NCBI RefSeq assembly: GCF_028128615.1
Contig: NZ_AMDP01000014.1
Location: forward strand, 124,001-188,000
Reading direction: 5' to 3'
From: Enterococcus sp. 5H
Lineage (GTDB): Bacteria > Bacillota > Bacilli > Lactobacillales > Enterococcaceae
DNA length: 64,000 nucleotides
The notes under the pieces were generated by a model. That model did no database searches, had not been told where the DNA came from, and worked only from the letters and a program-made list of their open reading frames with translations. The translations under genes were made by a program, and so were the position numbers. This document shows, piece by piece, positions 54,294 to 63,644 of the stretch; positions within the stretch are counted from its first letter, which is position 1; each line of letters begins with the position of its first letter.

Positions 54294-54725
54294 ATGACTA
54301 TTAGAGAAACTAAATTAACAGATATCAAAGCAATCAATCACTTGAATACTTTTACATTGCAGCATGAATACCCTTTAGAAGAAGCGGAAAAACAGCTAGT
54401 TTATTTATTGTCATCACCAACGAATCAATTATTTGTGAAAGAAATCGACGGAAATGTCGTAGGTTATATCCAGCTTGCTGAATATGTATGTACCTATGGA
54501 CCACGTTTGATGAATGTTTTGGGTCTTGCTGTAGAACCAGCTTGTCACAACCAAGGGATTGGTAAAGCATTGCTAATCCATGCAGAAGAATGGGCAAAAG
54601 AAAGTGGGGCTGATGGAATTAGACTGAATTCTGGATTAGAGCGAACGCAAGCGCATAAATTTTATGAGCACTTAGGCTACAAAGAGGTGAAAAAACAAAT
54701 TAATTTTAATAAGTTATTCAATTAG
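54294..54725 (+). CDS. GNAT family N-acetyltransferase
   Basis: A 143-residue acetyl-CoA-dependent transferase. The acetyl-CoA site is the segment QGIGKALLIHAEEWAKESG, preceded by LGLAVEPACHNQ, and the C-terminal FYEHLGYKEV is typical. GGGAGGAA precedes the ATG. The acceptor (small molecule or protein) is unknown, and the neighbours do not indicate one. Confidence 0.9.
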   Translation: MTIRETKLTDIKAINHLNTFTLQHEYPLEEAEKQLVYLLSSPTNQLFVKEIDGNVVGYIQLAEYVCTYGPRLMNVLGLAVEPACHNQGIGKALLIHAEEWAKESGADGIRLNSGLERTQAHKFYEHLGYKEVKKQINFNKLFN

Positions 54726-54808
54726 AGCGAGATTTTTTCAAATAAGACATCCAGAAGATATAATGAAATTAGGAATTATATTATTGAAACAAGAAAGGAT
54801 GAATTAGA

Positions 54809-55672
54809 ATGCCAAAATTTTCTCCATGTTTATGGTTTGATGGAAGTGTGGAAGCTGCTGCAGAATTTTATGCGGATGCATTTGAACAAGGAAAAATCAA
54901 TCATGTAGACTATTATGTTGATAGTGAGCATCAGCCAAAAGGATCTGTTTTAACTGTAACGATGACAATTGCCGGACAAGAATTCATTTTGTTAAACGGT
55001 GGACCAGAGTTTGATTTTACACCAGCTATTTCATTTTATGTAGAATGTGAAACAGAAGAACAAATTGACCAACTTTGGAATAAGCTGAGCCAAAATGGTA
55101 CTGTTTTAATGGAATACGGAGAGTATCCATTTAGTCCTAAATTTGGCTGGTTAAACGATCAATACGGAGTTTCATGGCAATTGGTGTTGGCAGAGCGACC
55201 TCAATCAGTAACGCCTGCATTTTTATTTACGCAAGATAAGTCAGGAAAAGCTGAAGCAGCAATGAATAACTGGATTGATATATTTGGTGATGGTCATGTG
55301 GAATATGTTGAAAAAAATCCAGATGGAACAGTTGCTCAAGGTCTATTTACAATGCATGGACAACCTTTTAGAGTAATGGATGGTGGTGCGGTAGATCATG
55401 CGTTTACCTTTACAATGGCGACATCTTTTTACGTTTATTGTAAAGATCAAGCAGAAATTGACCGTTTATGGTTAGCCGTTACGACTAAAGGAAAAGAGTG
55501 GCCTTGTGGCTGGATGGAAGATGAGTACGGCGTATGTTGGCAGACAGTGACACAAGATATGGGAAAATTATTGGATAACTCTGATCCGGATCGCGCATAT
55601 CGGGTAATGCAGGAATTGTATAAAATGAAACGAATTGATTTGGCAAAATTGAAAGAAGCGTATGAAGCATAA
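54809..55672 (+). CDS. PhnB-like VOC protein, two tandem domains
   Basis: A 287-residue protein made of two PhnB/3-demethylubiquinone methyltransferase-like VOC modules. The first has CLWFDGSVEAAAEFYADAF and EYPFSPKFGWLNDQYGVSWQ; the second has WIDIFGDGHVEYVEKNPDG and CGWMEDEYGVCWQ. AAAGGATG precedes the ATG. Two fused modules are usual in this family. Despite the family name, a ubiquinone role is unlikely, since Enterococcus makes demethylmenaquinone if any. The function is unknown. Confidence 0.88.
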   Translation: MPKFSPCLWFDGSVEAAAEFYADAFEQGKINHVDYYVDSEHQPKGSVLTVTMTIAGQEFILLNGGPEFDFTPAISFYVECETEEQIDQLWNKLSQNGTVLMEYGEYPFSPKFGWLNDQYGVSWQLVLAERPQSVTPAFLFTQDKSGKAEAAMNNWIDIFGDGHVEYVEKNPDGTVAQGLFTMHGQPFRVMDGGAVDHAFTFTMATSFYVYCKDQAEIDRLWLAVTTKGKEWPCGWMEDEYGVCWQTVTQDMGKLLDNSDPDRAYRVMQELYKMKRIDLAKLKEAYEA

Positions 55673-55698
55673 TTTTAAATAATGTTGATTGAAGTAAA

Positions 55699-55743
55699 AA
55701 TACCTTGATAATTTAGCTTAAAGCTAATTTTCGGGGTATTTTC
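55699..55743 (+). terminator. Terminator after the PhnB-like gene
   Basis: AAAATACC pairs with GGTATTTT, and an inner TTAGCTTAAAGCTAA palindrome extends the stem; a short T-rich tail follows. Confidence 0.65.
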
Positions 55744-55750
55744 AGTGTAT

Positions 55751-55774
55751 TATTTTCTGAATGTTCAGAAAATA
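55751..55774. promoter_or_regulatory. Perfect palindrome upstream of the bacteriocin gene
   Basis: TATTTTCTGAA-TG-TTCAGAAAATA, arms of 11 bases. A weak promoter follows directly (TTTACA near 55778, TATAAA near 55799). A probable operator for an unlinked regulator. Confidence 0.65.
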
Positions 55775-55835
55775 ACTTTACATTTATTCCATTATGTTAT
55801 AAAATAATTACATAAAAAGAAAGGAGTTGTTTATA

Positions 55836-56120
55836 ATGAAGAATTTGAAAAGAAAAGTTTTAGTAGTTGGTGCATTGTTATTTTTATTCGGGGGTGGAGT
55901 ATCTGCTGCAGCTGTTGCTTTTAATACTTTTTACGGTGGTGTAACGGGGGTTCCAGGATATGGTACAACTTGGGGTTCGTATCATCCTAGAGGTAAACGT
56001 GTGTATGTGACAGCTAAAGGTAAAACAACTAGGACTAGTTACGCAAGTTCAGGTGGATCGGCAAATGCAACTGTTCAACGTGCGTTTAGCGGAAATAAAT
56101 CATATTGGGGAAATGCGTAA
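55836..56120 (+). CDS. Lactococcin 972-like bacteriocin precursor
   Basis: A 94-residue secreted peptide. A signal peptide (KRKVLVVGALLFLFGGGVSA) precedes a mature part of about 68 residues rich in Gly, Tyr, Ser and Thr. The pattern YGTTWGSYHPRGKRVYVTAK followed by GNKSYWGNA fits the lactococcin 972 family, which blocks septum formation by binding lipid II. ATG 55836 follows AAAGGAG; an in-frame upstream TTG is not needed. The next two genes are the family's dedicated membrane protein and ATPase, which makes the call much firmer. Confidence 0.83.
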   Translation: MKNLKRKVLVVGALLFLFGGGVSAAAVAFNTFYGGVTGVPGYGTTWGSYHPRGKRVYVTAKGKTTRTSYASSGGSANATVQRAFSGNKSYWGNA

Positions 56121-56129
56121 ATAAATATC

Positions 56130-56190
56130 GAGACAGAAGTAACTCTTTTCTAATTTTTTAGGATTGAATACCTCTGTCTCAATTTTATTT
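56130..56190 (+). terminator. Hairpin between bacteriocin and immunity genes
   Basis: GAGACAGAAG pairs with CCTCTGTCTC across about 32 bases, followed by a T-rich tail. A likely partial terminator, giving more bacteriocin than immunity mRNA. Confidence 0.55.
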
Positions 56191-56211
56191 TATCATTTGA
56201 AGGAAAATAGT

Positions 56212-58197
56212 ATGAAAAAAATTTATCGAGTATTACTAATTATCACTTTATTTTGCTTATTTTATACGTTATCGGTTATTTTAAAAGAGTCAGTTGATTT
56301 ATCAATACCAAGTGTCAAAGCAACAATTGAAGTTGAAGAATGGGATAGAGAAACTAGTGCAAAAGAGATATATTTAGCATTGAAAAGCTACGCTCAAGCG
56401 AATAATGTTGATGTACATAAAATAGTATTCAGTACTGATTCAGAAGGTGATGAACTCAAAAAAATATTTACATTTTCAGTGGGAGAAAAATCTAATTATT
56501 CATATAACAGTACAGATTTTCAAACAAAAGTCCTTTTTTTCGATAGTAGTGAACTAACTAATGAAAATGTAGTAGGAAGTTATGCTTTAACCGAAAAATT
56601 ACCTCAAAGTGCTAAAGCAGATTTTGAATCTTTAGGTCTGATAGTGAATATTGAAAAAGTCAGTGTGGTATTACTTTTTTTAGGCAGTTTATTTTCTACT
56701 ATAGGTTTATTGTCTACTATTCTAATTTTTGCAACTATGTTAGCAAATGTTTTTAGTAAAATTGCTCAGATGAAAAAGTATGGGATTTGGGAGATACATG
56801 GAAAAAGTATTACTTTATTATCTTTCAAAGAAGATGTGTTTGATATTGTAATCATAACTTGTAGTGTTGCTGTATTCATTTTTATGTATCCTGTATTTTG
56901 GAAAATATATTTACTTATCGGCATAATCATTATTCTTTGTACGTCTTTACTCAATACGGGAACGTCTATGCTGGTTTGTAAATCAGAAAAGACAATAGAA
57001 AAGATTAAAGGGAAAAGACCATCTAATGTATCTATTGGACTAAATTTAGCCCTAAAAATAGTTATCCTAGTTGTATTTGTTTTTTTCGCTGCAAGTCTTT
57101 CAGCTGAATTGAAAAAAAATAATGAAGCATATAAAGGACTTTCGCAATGGGAGAAAAATAGTAACTATCACCAATTACATTTTAGTAATGCAACAACATT
57201 ATTTCCAAATGCAAATAAATCTGAACTAGAACGAAAAAAGGAATTTATGGAGATCAATAAAAAGTTATATCCTTTGTTTGAAGAGGCTGAAAGTAACGGT
57301 GGAATATTAGCTGTAAACAACGAATATTTTTTAAATGAAGTAGGTGGAAGCTCATTATATATAGATTCTGTGCCTTTTATGACAATTAATCATAATTTTT
57401 TAAAAATTTCTTCAATTATGGATTATGCAGGAAACAAGTTGAACTCATTATCAGATAATAAATTTTACGTTCTAATTCCTGAAAAAGAAAAAGTTCAAAC
57501 GAAAAGGATTGAACAAGAAGCAGAAGAAGTAATTTCTATCTACCAAAATTTATACGATGAATCCTCTAAGAATTTTAAAGGAGAATTGGAGACGATTTAT
57601 GTTGAGTCTGACCAAGAAGTATTCAATTTTAATGCTGAATACCCAGAGTATAGTTTATCTAAAAACCCAATTATATTAGTCGTTTCACTGAAAGCAATTG
57701 GTACTAATATTGGAAATCTAATCGCAAACGTTTCTCAGGGACAATACTTATTTTCAAATAAAGATCAGGTCAATCAATTTATTGAAAATAATAAGTTAGA
57801 AGAAGAGTTTTTTGGACTAATTTCAGCTCAAGATTCTGCTATCAATATGCTAAAGAGAAATCGACAGGAATACTCATTGAAGATTGTATCTTTGGTTATT
57901 TTGTTTATTATTTTTATAGTAGTTCAATTTTATATTAGTTTATCTTATGTTGAATTAAATCAAAAAAAATTATTTTTGCAATACATATTTGGAATGAGTT
58001 TTTTTACTAGACATTATCTATATTGTCTAATTGTTTTGTTAGTATCATTTACTACATTAGGGTTCATAACAAGTTTTGATAAAGAATATTTTCCTATTGT
58101 TTGCAGCTTGATAATTTTTGAAACGATCTTGCTATTTTTTACAATTATTATTTCAGAAAAGATCAAACGTTTAGATATTATAAAAAAGGAGAACTAA
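56212..58197 (+). CDS. Bacteriocin-associated integral membrane protein (lactococcin 972 immunity-type, 7TM)
   Basis: A 661-residue membrane protein with an N-terminal helix, an outside segment, a group of helices at about residues 160-300, a large extracytoplasmic domain at about 310-550 and helices near the C-terminus. It matches the layout of the DUF1430/bact_immun_7tm proteins that always accompany lactococcin 972 genes. ATG 56212 has GAAGGA upstream; a TTG start at 56164 is rejected. With the next ATPase gene it forms an ABC-like unit for immunity or export. Confidence 0.82.
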   Translation: MKKIYRVLLIITLFCLFYTLSVILKESVDLSIPSVKATIEVEEWDRETSAKEIYLALKSYAQANNVDVHKIVFSTDSEGDELKKIFTFSVGEKSNYSYNSTDFQTKVLFFDSSELTNENVVGSYALTEKLPQSAKADFESLGLIVNIEKVSVVLLFLGSLFSTIGLLSTILIFATMLANVFSKIAQMKKYGIWEIHGKSITLLSFKEDVFDIVIITCSVAVFIFMYPVFWKIYLLIGIIIILCTSLLNTGTSMLVCKSEKTIEKIKGKRPSNVSIGLNLALKIVILVVFVFFAASLSAELKKNNEAYKGLSQWEKNSNYHQLHFSNATTLFPNANKSELERKKEFMEINKKLYPLFEEAESNGGILAVNNEYFLNEVGGSSLYIDSVPFMTINHNFLKISSIMDYAGNKLNSLSDNKFYVLIPEKEKVQTKRIEQEAEEVISIYQNLYDESSKNFKGELETIYVESDQEVFNFNAEYPEYSLSKNPIILVVSLKAIGTNIGNLIANVSQGQYLFSNKDQVNQFIENNKLEEEFFGLISAQDSAINMLKRNRQEYSLKIVSLVILFIIFIVVQFYISLSYVELNQKKLFLQYIFGMSFFTRHYLYCLIVLLVSFTTLGFITSFDKEYFPIVCSLIIFETILLFFTIIISEKIKRLDIIKKEN

Positions 58198-58205
58198 AAG
58201 ACACG

Positions 58206-58811
58206 ATGTTGAGAATTAACAATATAGGTAAAAAGTATAGAAACAATTATATATTTAAAAATTTATCATTTACTATTGCTCCCGGGGAAATGCTGGGAAT
58301 AATAGGTGCTAGTGGATGTGGCAAAACAACCTTGCTTAACTGTATAGGACAACTTGAAAAATTAACACATGGTTCAATTATTTATGGTGACAATCAAATT
58401 ACCAAAAAGAATAAGAAAAATTTTTTTAAATATGAAGCAGGTTTTTTATTTCAAAATTTTGCTTTAATGGACAATGAAACGGTCAAAGAAAATCTAAAAA
58501 TTGTTTCGGATGATGAAAGTAGAATAAAGTCGTTGTTGAAAAAACATGGAATAGGGGAATTATTAAATTCAAAAGTGTATGAGTTAAGTGGTGGAGAACA
58601 ACAACGGGTAGCACTTGTTAGATTAATTTTGAAAAATCCTAAAATAATTTTTGCTGATGAACCAACGGCGTCTTTGGATAAGAAGAATGGTGAATTTGTT
58701 ATGGAGGTTTTAAAAGATTTTAGTAGTCAAGGGAAAATTGTTTTAGTTGTGACTCATAATCAAGATTTTATTAAATATTTTGATAGAATTATCAATTTAG
58801 ATGAAGAATAA
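58206..58811 (+). CDS. ABC transporter ATP-binding protein of the bacteriocin cluster
   Basis: A 201-residue ATPase, the size of the lactococcin 972-associated ABC subunit. Walker A GASGCGKTT (residues 34-42), signature LSGGEQQRV, Walker B IIFADEPTASLD and the switch histidine in VVTHNQDF. AAAAAGGAG lies 13 bases before the ATG, somewhat far. It is eight bases after the membrane protein gene. Together they should remove or block the bacteriocin. The block is AT-richer than the surrounding genes, which suggests horizontal acquisition. Confidence 0.9.
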   Translation: MLRINNIGKKYRNNYIFKNLSFTIAPGEMLGIIGASGCGKTTLLNCIGQLEKLTHGSIIYGDNQITKKNKKNFFKYEAGFLFQNFALMDNETVKENLKIVSDDESRIKSLLKKHGIGELLNSKVYELSGGEQQRVALVRLILKNPKIIFADEPTASLDKKNGEFVMEVLKDFSSQGKIVLVVTHNQDFIKYFDRIINLDEE

Positions 58812-58945
58812 ATGGTTCATAAATTAAGTAAAGCTACAGTTTAAAATCATACTATGGGTAGCTAGTAAAAACTACAATTAGACTACTAAGACAACGTTTA
58901 CCATGAACTTTTTAATGGATAATGTTTGGTATGATAATGCAGCTT

Positions 58946-58992
58946 ATTTTTTACCAGCGTTTATTCGGATGTAGTATGTGACGTAAAACTAA
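58946..58992 (-). repeat. Structured intergenic repeat, copy E (truncated)
   Basis: On the minus strand TTAGTTTTACGTCACATACT followed by ACATCCGAATAAACGCTGG corresponds to half the head hairpin and the conserved block of copies A to D. The remaining part is missing. Confidence 0.6.
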
Positions 58993-59006
58993 TTTTCCAG
59001 TTTAAA

Positions 59007-59062
59007 TATGCGCCCGTAAATTTGTATTTTTCACATACAAATTTACGGGCGCATACTATTTT
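59007..59062. terminator. Long perfect hairpin after fni
   Basis: A 21-bp perfect stem (TATGCGCCCGTAAATTTGTA and its complement) around TTTTCAC. T tracts on either side are weak, but the stem is strong; it separates the bacteriocin cluster from the converging mevalonate genes. Confidence 0.75.
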
Positions 59063-59073
59063 AACCTATATGC

Positions 59074-60123
59074 TTATTTAGAATTCCTTTTCGCAAAAGG
59101 CTGATATGCAATACCACGACTTTCACACCAATGAATAATTTCGCTTGAAAAAATTATATCTGTTGTTATTAATTCAGCAGTATTCTTTTTACCAAGTAAA
59201 GTATATAGCATTTTCAGCTCGTCTTCCCATTGATGAATAAGTTCAATTGTGTCATCTAAACCATAGATCATCAGATGGTTCAAAATAGTCCCAGCAACTC
59301 CCGCACTTTTTGCCCCTAAACTCAGAGCTTTCACAATATCAAAAGATTGTCGAATGCCACCCGAAGCTAGGATAGTTACATCTCGTTGCCAATTCGCGGA
59401 TTCTAACAGAGAGAGAACGGTTGATTGTCCCCAATCTGTTAAGAAATTTAACTCTCTTTTTTTTCGACGTGCATTTTCAATTTGAGTAAAACTTGTTCCA
59501 CCTTGTCCACTAACGTCAATCGCTTTAACACCACGCCAGACTAATTGTTCAATGGTTTCACTACTCATACCAAAGCCGACTTCTTTGACAATGACTGGTA
59601 CAGGTAAATGAGCAACAATATCTTCAATATTATCCAACCAACCATGGAAATTTCGGTCACCTTCCGGCATAACAAGTTCTTGTGGTAGGTTGATATGGAT
59701 TTGCAGGCCGTTAGCATCCAGTAAATCAACAGCTCTTTTGGCTTCTTCTAAAGAAAGCCCCGCACCGATATTTGCCCAAATAACACCGTTTGGGTTTTCT
59801 TTGCGCATGATTTGATAAGTCTCTTTTAAACTTGGATCTTTTAAAGCAGCATTTACTGAGCCAATAGCAGTCATAACACCAGTTTCTCTAGCAATAATTC
59901 CTAACTGCTGATTGATTTCTTTAGCACGTTCACTCCCGCCTGTCATGGCATTGATGTAAAAAGGTTGTTTGAAGGATAATCCGCAAAATGATGTTGAAAG
60001 GTCAACTTCATCTATAGCTGTTTCTGAAAATGAATGATGTACAAAGCGAATCTGATCAAAATCATTGCTTTTTTCTTTATGAAAAGCTTTGGCTAATGAG
60101 ATGTGTTCATCTTTTCGATTCAT
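59074..60123 (-). CDS. fni: Isopentenyl-diphosphate isomerase type 2 (FMN-dependent)
   Basis: Interconverts isopentenyl and dimethylallyl diphosphate, using FMN, NADPH and Mg2+. With the ATG at 60123 (AAGGAGA upstream) it has 349 residues; a longer frame reaching 60177 is rejected. Family segments are [12 protein letters not shown] at the start, [17 protein letters not shown], and the FMN-binding [21 protein letters not shown]. It overlaps the phosphomevalonate kinase gene by 17 bases and completes the pathway encoded by this operon. Confidence 0.97.
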   Translation of the reverse strand: MNRKDEHISLAKAFHKEKSNDFDQIRFVHHSFSETAIDEVDLSTSFCGLSFKQPFYINAMTGGSERAKEINQQLGIIARETGVMTAIGSVNAALKDPSLKETYQIMRKENPNGVIWANIGAGLSLEEAKRAVDLLDANGLQIHINLPQELVMPEGDRNFHGWLDNIEDIVAHLPVPVIVKEVGFGMSSETIEQLVWRGVKAIDVSGQGGTSFTQIENARRKKRELNFLTDWGQSTVLSLLESANWQRDVTILASGGIRQSFDIVKALSLGAKSAGVAGTILNHLMIYGLDDTIELIHQWEDELKMLYTLLGKKNTAELITTDIIFSSEIIHWCESRGIAYQPFAKRNSK

Positions 60124-61204
60124 TTTTCTCCTTCTTTCCGTAAGAGTATACATGTAATGGCAGCGGGGTAATCCCATCTTTTTCCCAAGCAGTCATTAAA
60201 GGAAGAATTCCTGATTTTTGCTTAAAGATTACAATACCGCAATCACCACCGCCGGCACCAGAAGATTTAGCTGCTCCGCCATAAGGTTCAGCTAAATCAC
60301 ATAATTTTTTTAATGCTGGCGTTTCAATTGCGACACCAGTTATTGACGTTAATTGTTGAAGCAATAGTCTGTTTTGACCAATTTGTTTTTGGATTAAAGA
60401 AATATTTTGCGAATGAAAACCATCAATCATTGTCTCAACACAGCTTTTACTTTGATCCAGAAATTGTTGATAAGCGATTTCTTGAACTTCTTTTGATTGA
60501 TTAACTTGATCGACCAAATCAGATGTTGATGCAGGGCTGCCTGTCCAGCCAATAAGCAGACGTAATTTTTTAGGAACAGTTAACGGCTTAATCATTAATT
60601 TTGGCCATGATATTTGAAGTAAATCGGTCAAACTCATTTTATTAGTTTGATCCTTTATCCATTGGTGATCAAAAGTAGAAAAAGCAATCCAGCCGCCATA
60701 ACAACTAGCAGCAATGTCTCCACAAGAACCATTTCCTTGAACTTCTAGATGTGCAAGAGCAGATAATTTAAAGATATCTGCTTCAGTTAAATGTAAATCA
60801 TAAAGTAAACCTAAGGCTTTCACAGTTGCAACAGTAACTGCACCGCTGGAACCTAAACCATATTTTCGACCATTGGAATTATCTAATTCACTTGTTACCT
60901 TTAAGTGATAGAAAGACAATTTTTTATTTTGTTCTTGGGCATATTTTTCAGTTAGACGTATCGCAGCTAGTACATAGTGAAACGGGTTTTCCCGAATATC
61001 TAAGACTAGTTCATTATTTTTTCTTGTCCAACGAACAGGAAGTGAGCTATATTGGGCTGACTGAATACTACCTACGTTTTCAGCTGTATCAAGAGTTACC
61101 GTGACAAATTGATCGACTGCAACTAGAATTGCAGGATGTCCCGGCTCTACAACGGCATATTCTCCAGCAATAAATAATTTTCCCGGCGTCATAACTTCTA
61201 TCAT
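60107..61204 (-). CDS. mvaK2: Phosphomevalonate kinase
   Basis: GHMP-superfamily kinase, 365 residues, which turns 5-phosphomevalonate into the 5-diphosphate. The N-terminal [20 protein letters not shown] and the ATP-binding [18 protein letters not shown] are diagnostic, as is the C-terminal [22 protein letters not shown]-type ribosome site is modest; its start overlaps the mvaD stop by four bases. It is the third gene of the mvaK1-mvaD-mvaK2-fni operon on the minus strand. Confidence 0.97.
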   Translation of the reverse strand: MIEVMTPGKLFIAGEYAVVEPGHPAILVAVDQFVTVTLDTAENVGSIQSAQYSSLPVRWTRKNNELVLDIRENPFHYVLAAIRLTEKYAQEQNKKLSFYHLKVTSELDNSNGRKYGLGSSGAVTVATVKALGLLYDLHLTEADIFKLSALAHLEVQGNGSCGDIAASCYGGWIAFSTFDHQWIKDQTNKMSLTDLLQISWPKLMIKPLTVPKKLRLLIGWTGSPASTSDLVDQVNQSKEVQEIAYQQFLDQSKSCVETMIDGFHSQNISLIQKQIGQNRLLLQQLTSITGVAIETPALKKLCDLAEPYGGAAKSSGAGGGDCGIVIFKQKSGILPLMTAWEKDGITPLPLHVYSYGKKEKNESKR

Positions 61205-62199
61205 AATTTTTCTGCTCCTTCCACTGGTATTAAAGCAATTTCGGGTCCAGCATTCGCAGTTATCAATTGCGATTTCGCAAAATGATCTGCAAAAAATGTT
61301 TTTAAAGCAGTCAGATTTTTCTTTTCTACTAAAATTTTAACATTTGGACCAGCATCCATTGTAAAATAGCATGGAATTCCTTGTTGACGCATCTGACGTA
61401 CTAATTGCATAACTTTGATGCTTTCAGGTGACCAATAAGTAAATGGGGGGACGGCAGCTAATGTTGTCCCATGCATGCGCAAACCGTTTGCTTCGGTCAC
61501 TTCACCAAGCTTAATAAAGTCTTTTTCTGCAATAGCTTTTTTAGCGGTGACTAAATCTTCTTCAGTGGTTTTCAGCCAGCCAGAATAAAAACTTGATGTT
61601 TCAACAGTGCGGCGCATACCGTCACGACTGGAAATATCTTTTACTCCATCATCAACTAAAACAAACAGCATCGCTAAATCATTTTCCCAACCGTCAGAAT
61701 CAATCGCTTTTCCGAAAGAGGTTTGGTCCGAATCGCCTTTTTTCCATTCAGCAAAACCACCAAAAATACTACGGCAGGCAGAACCCGATCCGCGTCGAGC
61801 TAAACGAGATAAATCTTTTGGACTTAAATTTAAATTTAAGGCTTCACTGCAAGCACCTGCAAGAGCCGCTAAACCGCTGGCAGAAGAGGCTAATCCAGCT
61901 GCTGTTGGTACAAAATTTTTACTATCTACTTTGGCAAACAACGATACATCTTGTTGTTGACGAACAAGGGATAAAAATTTAGCTACTTTAGCTGTTTGTT
62001 TCGTATTTTGTTTTATGCCATCTAAATAAAAGATATCTTCCGTTAATTCTTCATCAAAAATCACACTGGTTTCGGTATAAAAAGCATCTAAAGTTAATGA
62101 AAGGCTGCTATTCATAGGTAAAATTAATTCTTCATCCTTTTTACCCCAGTATTTGATTAATGCAATATTTGTATAGGCGCGTGCTTTACCAACGTACAT
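61201..62199 (-). CDS. mvaD: Diphosphomevalonate decarboxylase
   Basis: ATP-dependent decarboxylation of mevalonate 5-diphosphate to isopentenyl diphosphate. A 332-residue protein from ATG 62199 (AGAGGTG upstream; a longer frame to 62229 is rejected). Landmarks: ARAYTNIALIKYWGKKDE, NFVPTAAGLASSASGLAALA, RRGSGSACRSIFGGFAEW, and the C-terminal YFTMDAGPNVKILVE. The A of its ATG is shared with the mvaK1 stop codon (TAATG). Confidence 0.98.
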   Translation of the reverse strand: MYVGKARAYTNIALIKYWGKKDEELILPMNSSLSLTLDAFYTETSVIFDEELTEDIFYLDGIKQNTKQTAKVAKFLSLVRQQQDVSLFAKVDSKNFVPTAAGLASSASGLAALAGACSEALNLNLSPKDLSRLARRGSGSACRSIFGGFAEWKKGDSDQTSFGKAIDSDGWENDLAMLFVLVDDGVKDISSRDGMRRTVETSSFYSGWLKTTEEDLVTAKKAIAEKDFIKLGEVTEANGLRMHGTTLAAVPPFTYWSPESIKVMQLVRQMRQQGIPCYFTMDAGPNVKILVEKKNLTALKTFFADHFAKSQLITANAGPEIALIPVEGAEKL

Positions 62200-63143
62200 T
62201 ATTTTTTCACCTCTAATGATTGAATCCATGTTTTTTTTGCTCCAGAATCTGCTAGAGCTTTTGCAATAATGATTGCTTGCTCTTTTGAATCACTCAATGC
62301 AATCATGCAACCGCCACGACCACCGCCAGTAAGCTTTGCACCTATAGCGCCATGATCTTTAGCTGTTGAAACTAGTTGATCCAGTTGTTGATTACTAACA
62401 GTTAGTGCTTGAAGCTGTTTTTGTGCTTGATCCATACTTGCACCAAGTAAATGGATATCATCTGTCAAAATAGCTTGCTTAGCTAGCTTGGTTAAACGTC
62501 CTAATTCAGTGATATGACGTGAAACAGTCTTTTTATTTTGTTTAAAAAGATGAGCTACATCTTTAACTGCTTCTCTAGTCTGCCCTTTGATACCTGTGTC
62601 AGCAACAATCAAGTATCCTTTAGATACATTCATTGAAAAAGTCTCTAGGGAATGACCTTTAATAAAAAAGATCGGTTCATCTCCACTGGTTGCAGCAGCA
62701 TCAATCCCACTAGGATTACCATGCGCAATTTTTTCCGCAAAATTAACTAGTGGTAATAATAATTCTGGTGAACATTCAGCATCGAAAAAATCAAACAACG
62801 CACGAACGATAGAAACGGCAACCGCAGCGCTAGAACCCATTCCGCGTTCTGGGGGAATAGAGCTAGTGATGGTTATCTTCAAAGGTACGTTCTCTTGATG
62901 AAGAGCAATCAAGGCTTGATTAATTACTTCTTTAACACTTTTTAACTGCGACGGAAAATCTGCCAATTCTCCGGAAAAATAGTGACAATCCAAAGTCGTG
63001 ACAGTTGCAAGTGCTATATTTGTTGTGATTACGGCTTCTTTGAAAGGGAAGGCAATAGCTGGTTCACCATATACTACAGAATGTTCGCCCATCAAAATTA
63101 TTTTACCTGTTGCTTGACCGTAACCAGTTTTTTCTTTGTTCAT
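62199..63143 (-). CDS. mvaK1: Mevalonate kinase
   Basis: First kinase of the lower mevalonate pathway, 314 residues from ATG 63143 (AAAAGGA upstream; a longer frame to 63221 has no ribosome site). The GHMP motifs are KIILMGEHSVVYGEPAIAFP, PPERGMGSSAAVAVSIVRA and GAKLTGGGRGGCMIAL. It is the first gene of the operon. The upper-pathway genes mvaE and mvaS are not in the window, as expected in enterococci where they are separate. Confidence 0.97.
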   Translation of the reverse strand: MNKEKTGYGQATGKIILMGEHSVVYGEPAIAFPFKEAVITTNIALATVTTLDCHYFSGELADFPSQLKSVKEVINQALIALHQENVPLKITITSSIPPERGMGSSAAVAVSIVRALFDFFDAECSPELLLPLVNFAEKIAHGNPSGIDAAATSGDEPIFFIKGHSLETFSMNVSKGYLIVADTGIKGQTREAVKDVAHLFKQNKKTVSRHITELGRLTKLAKQAILTDDIHLLGASMDQAQKQLQALTVSNQQLDQLVSTAKDHGAIGAKLTGGGRGGCMIALSDSKEQAIIIAKALADSGAKKTWIQSLEVKK

Positions 63144-63644
63144 TATAGTAAACAGTCCTTTTATTAAAATATCAAATGATTTATATACTAAGATGTACCA
63201 CACAAGATCATAGTTTAACACTTATCCTATTAAGAGTACCACAAACGATTCCTACGAGCAAAGCACCAAAAAGATTAATTGTATTAGCATTTGTGAAGTT
63301 AAGTAGTAAATAAGTACGACCAATAGTCAAAAAAAGTTGTGAAAAACTTTCTTCAATATAACGCAAATAACTAGTATCACATGTGGTTGCTATTAAAGTA
63401 AGTACGGTTTTTTGTATGTAAAGTGACGAAAACAAATTAGCAAGAAGTGTTTTCAACTTAGACTAGTTTACCAAAAAAGTGGATGAAGTAAAATCATTAG
63501 ATTCTTTTTTAAGGAGAAAATTAAGAAGTTAATTGAAATGACGTGATGTAATTAAAAGAATAGTATCATTTTTTCTGTTTAAGGATCATTTAAGTTTCTA
63601 GTTTTATCATTAAAAGTGAGACAAGAGACTGTGGAGGTTTGAAA
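63144..63644. other. Divergent intergenic region
   Basis: About 500 AT-rich bases between mvaK1 and the SH3-domain gene. It must contain both promoters, but no convincing -35/-10 pair or operator was found. A hydrophobic minus-strand frame at 63208-63456 lacks a ribosome site. Confidence 0.5.

Noticed and set aside
63208-63456. A hydrophobic 82-residue minus-strand frame upstream of mvaK1
   Set aside because: It starts at TTG without a ribosome site, has no recognised pattern and overlaps the region expected to contain promoters.
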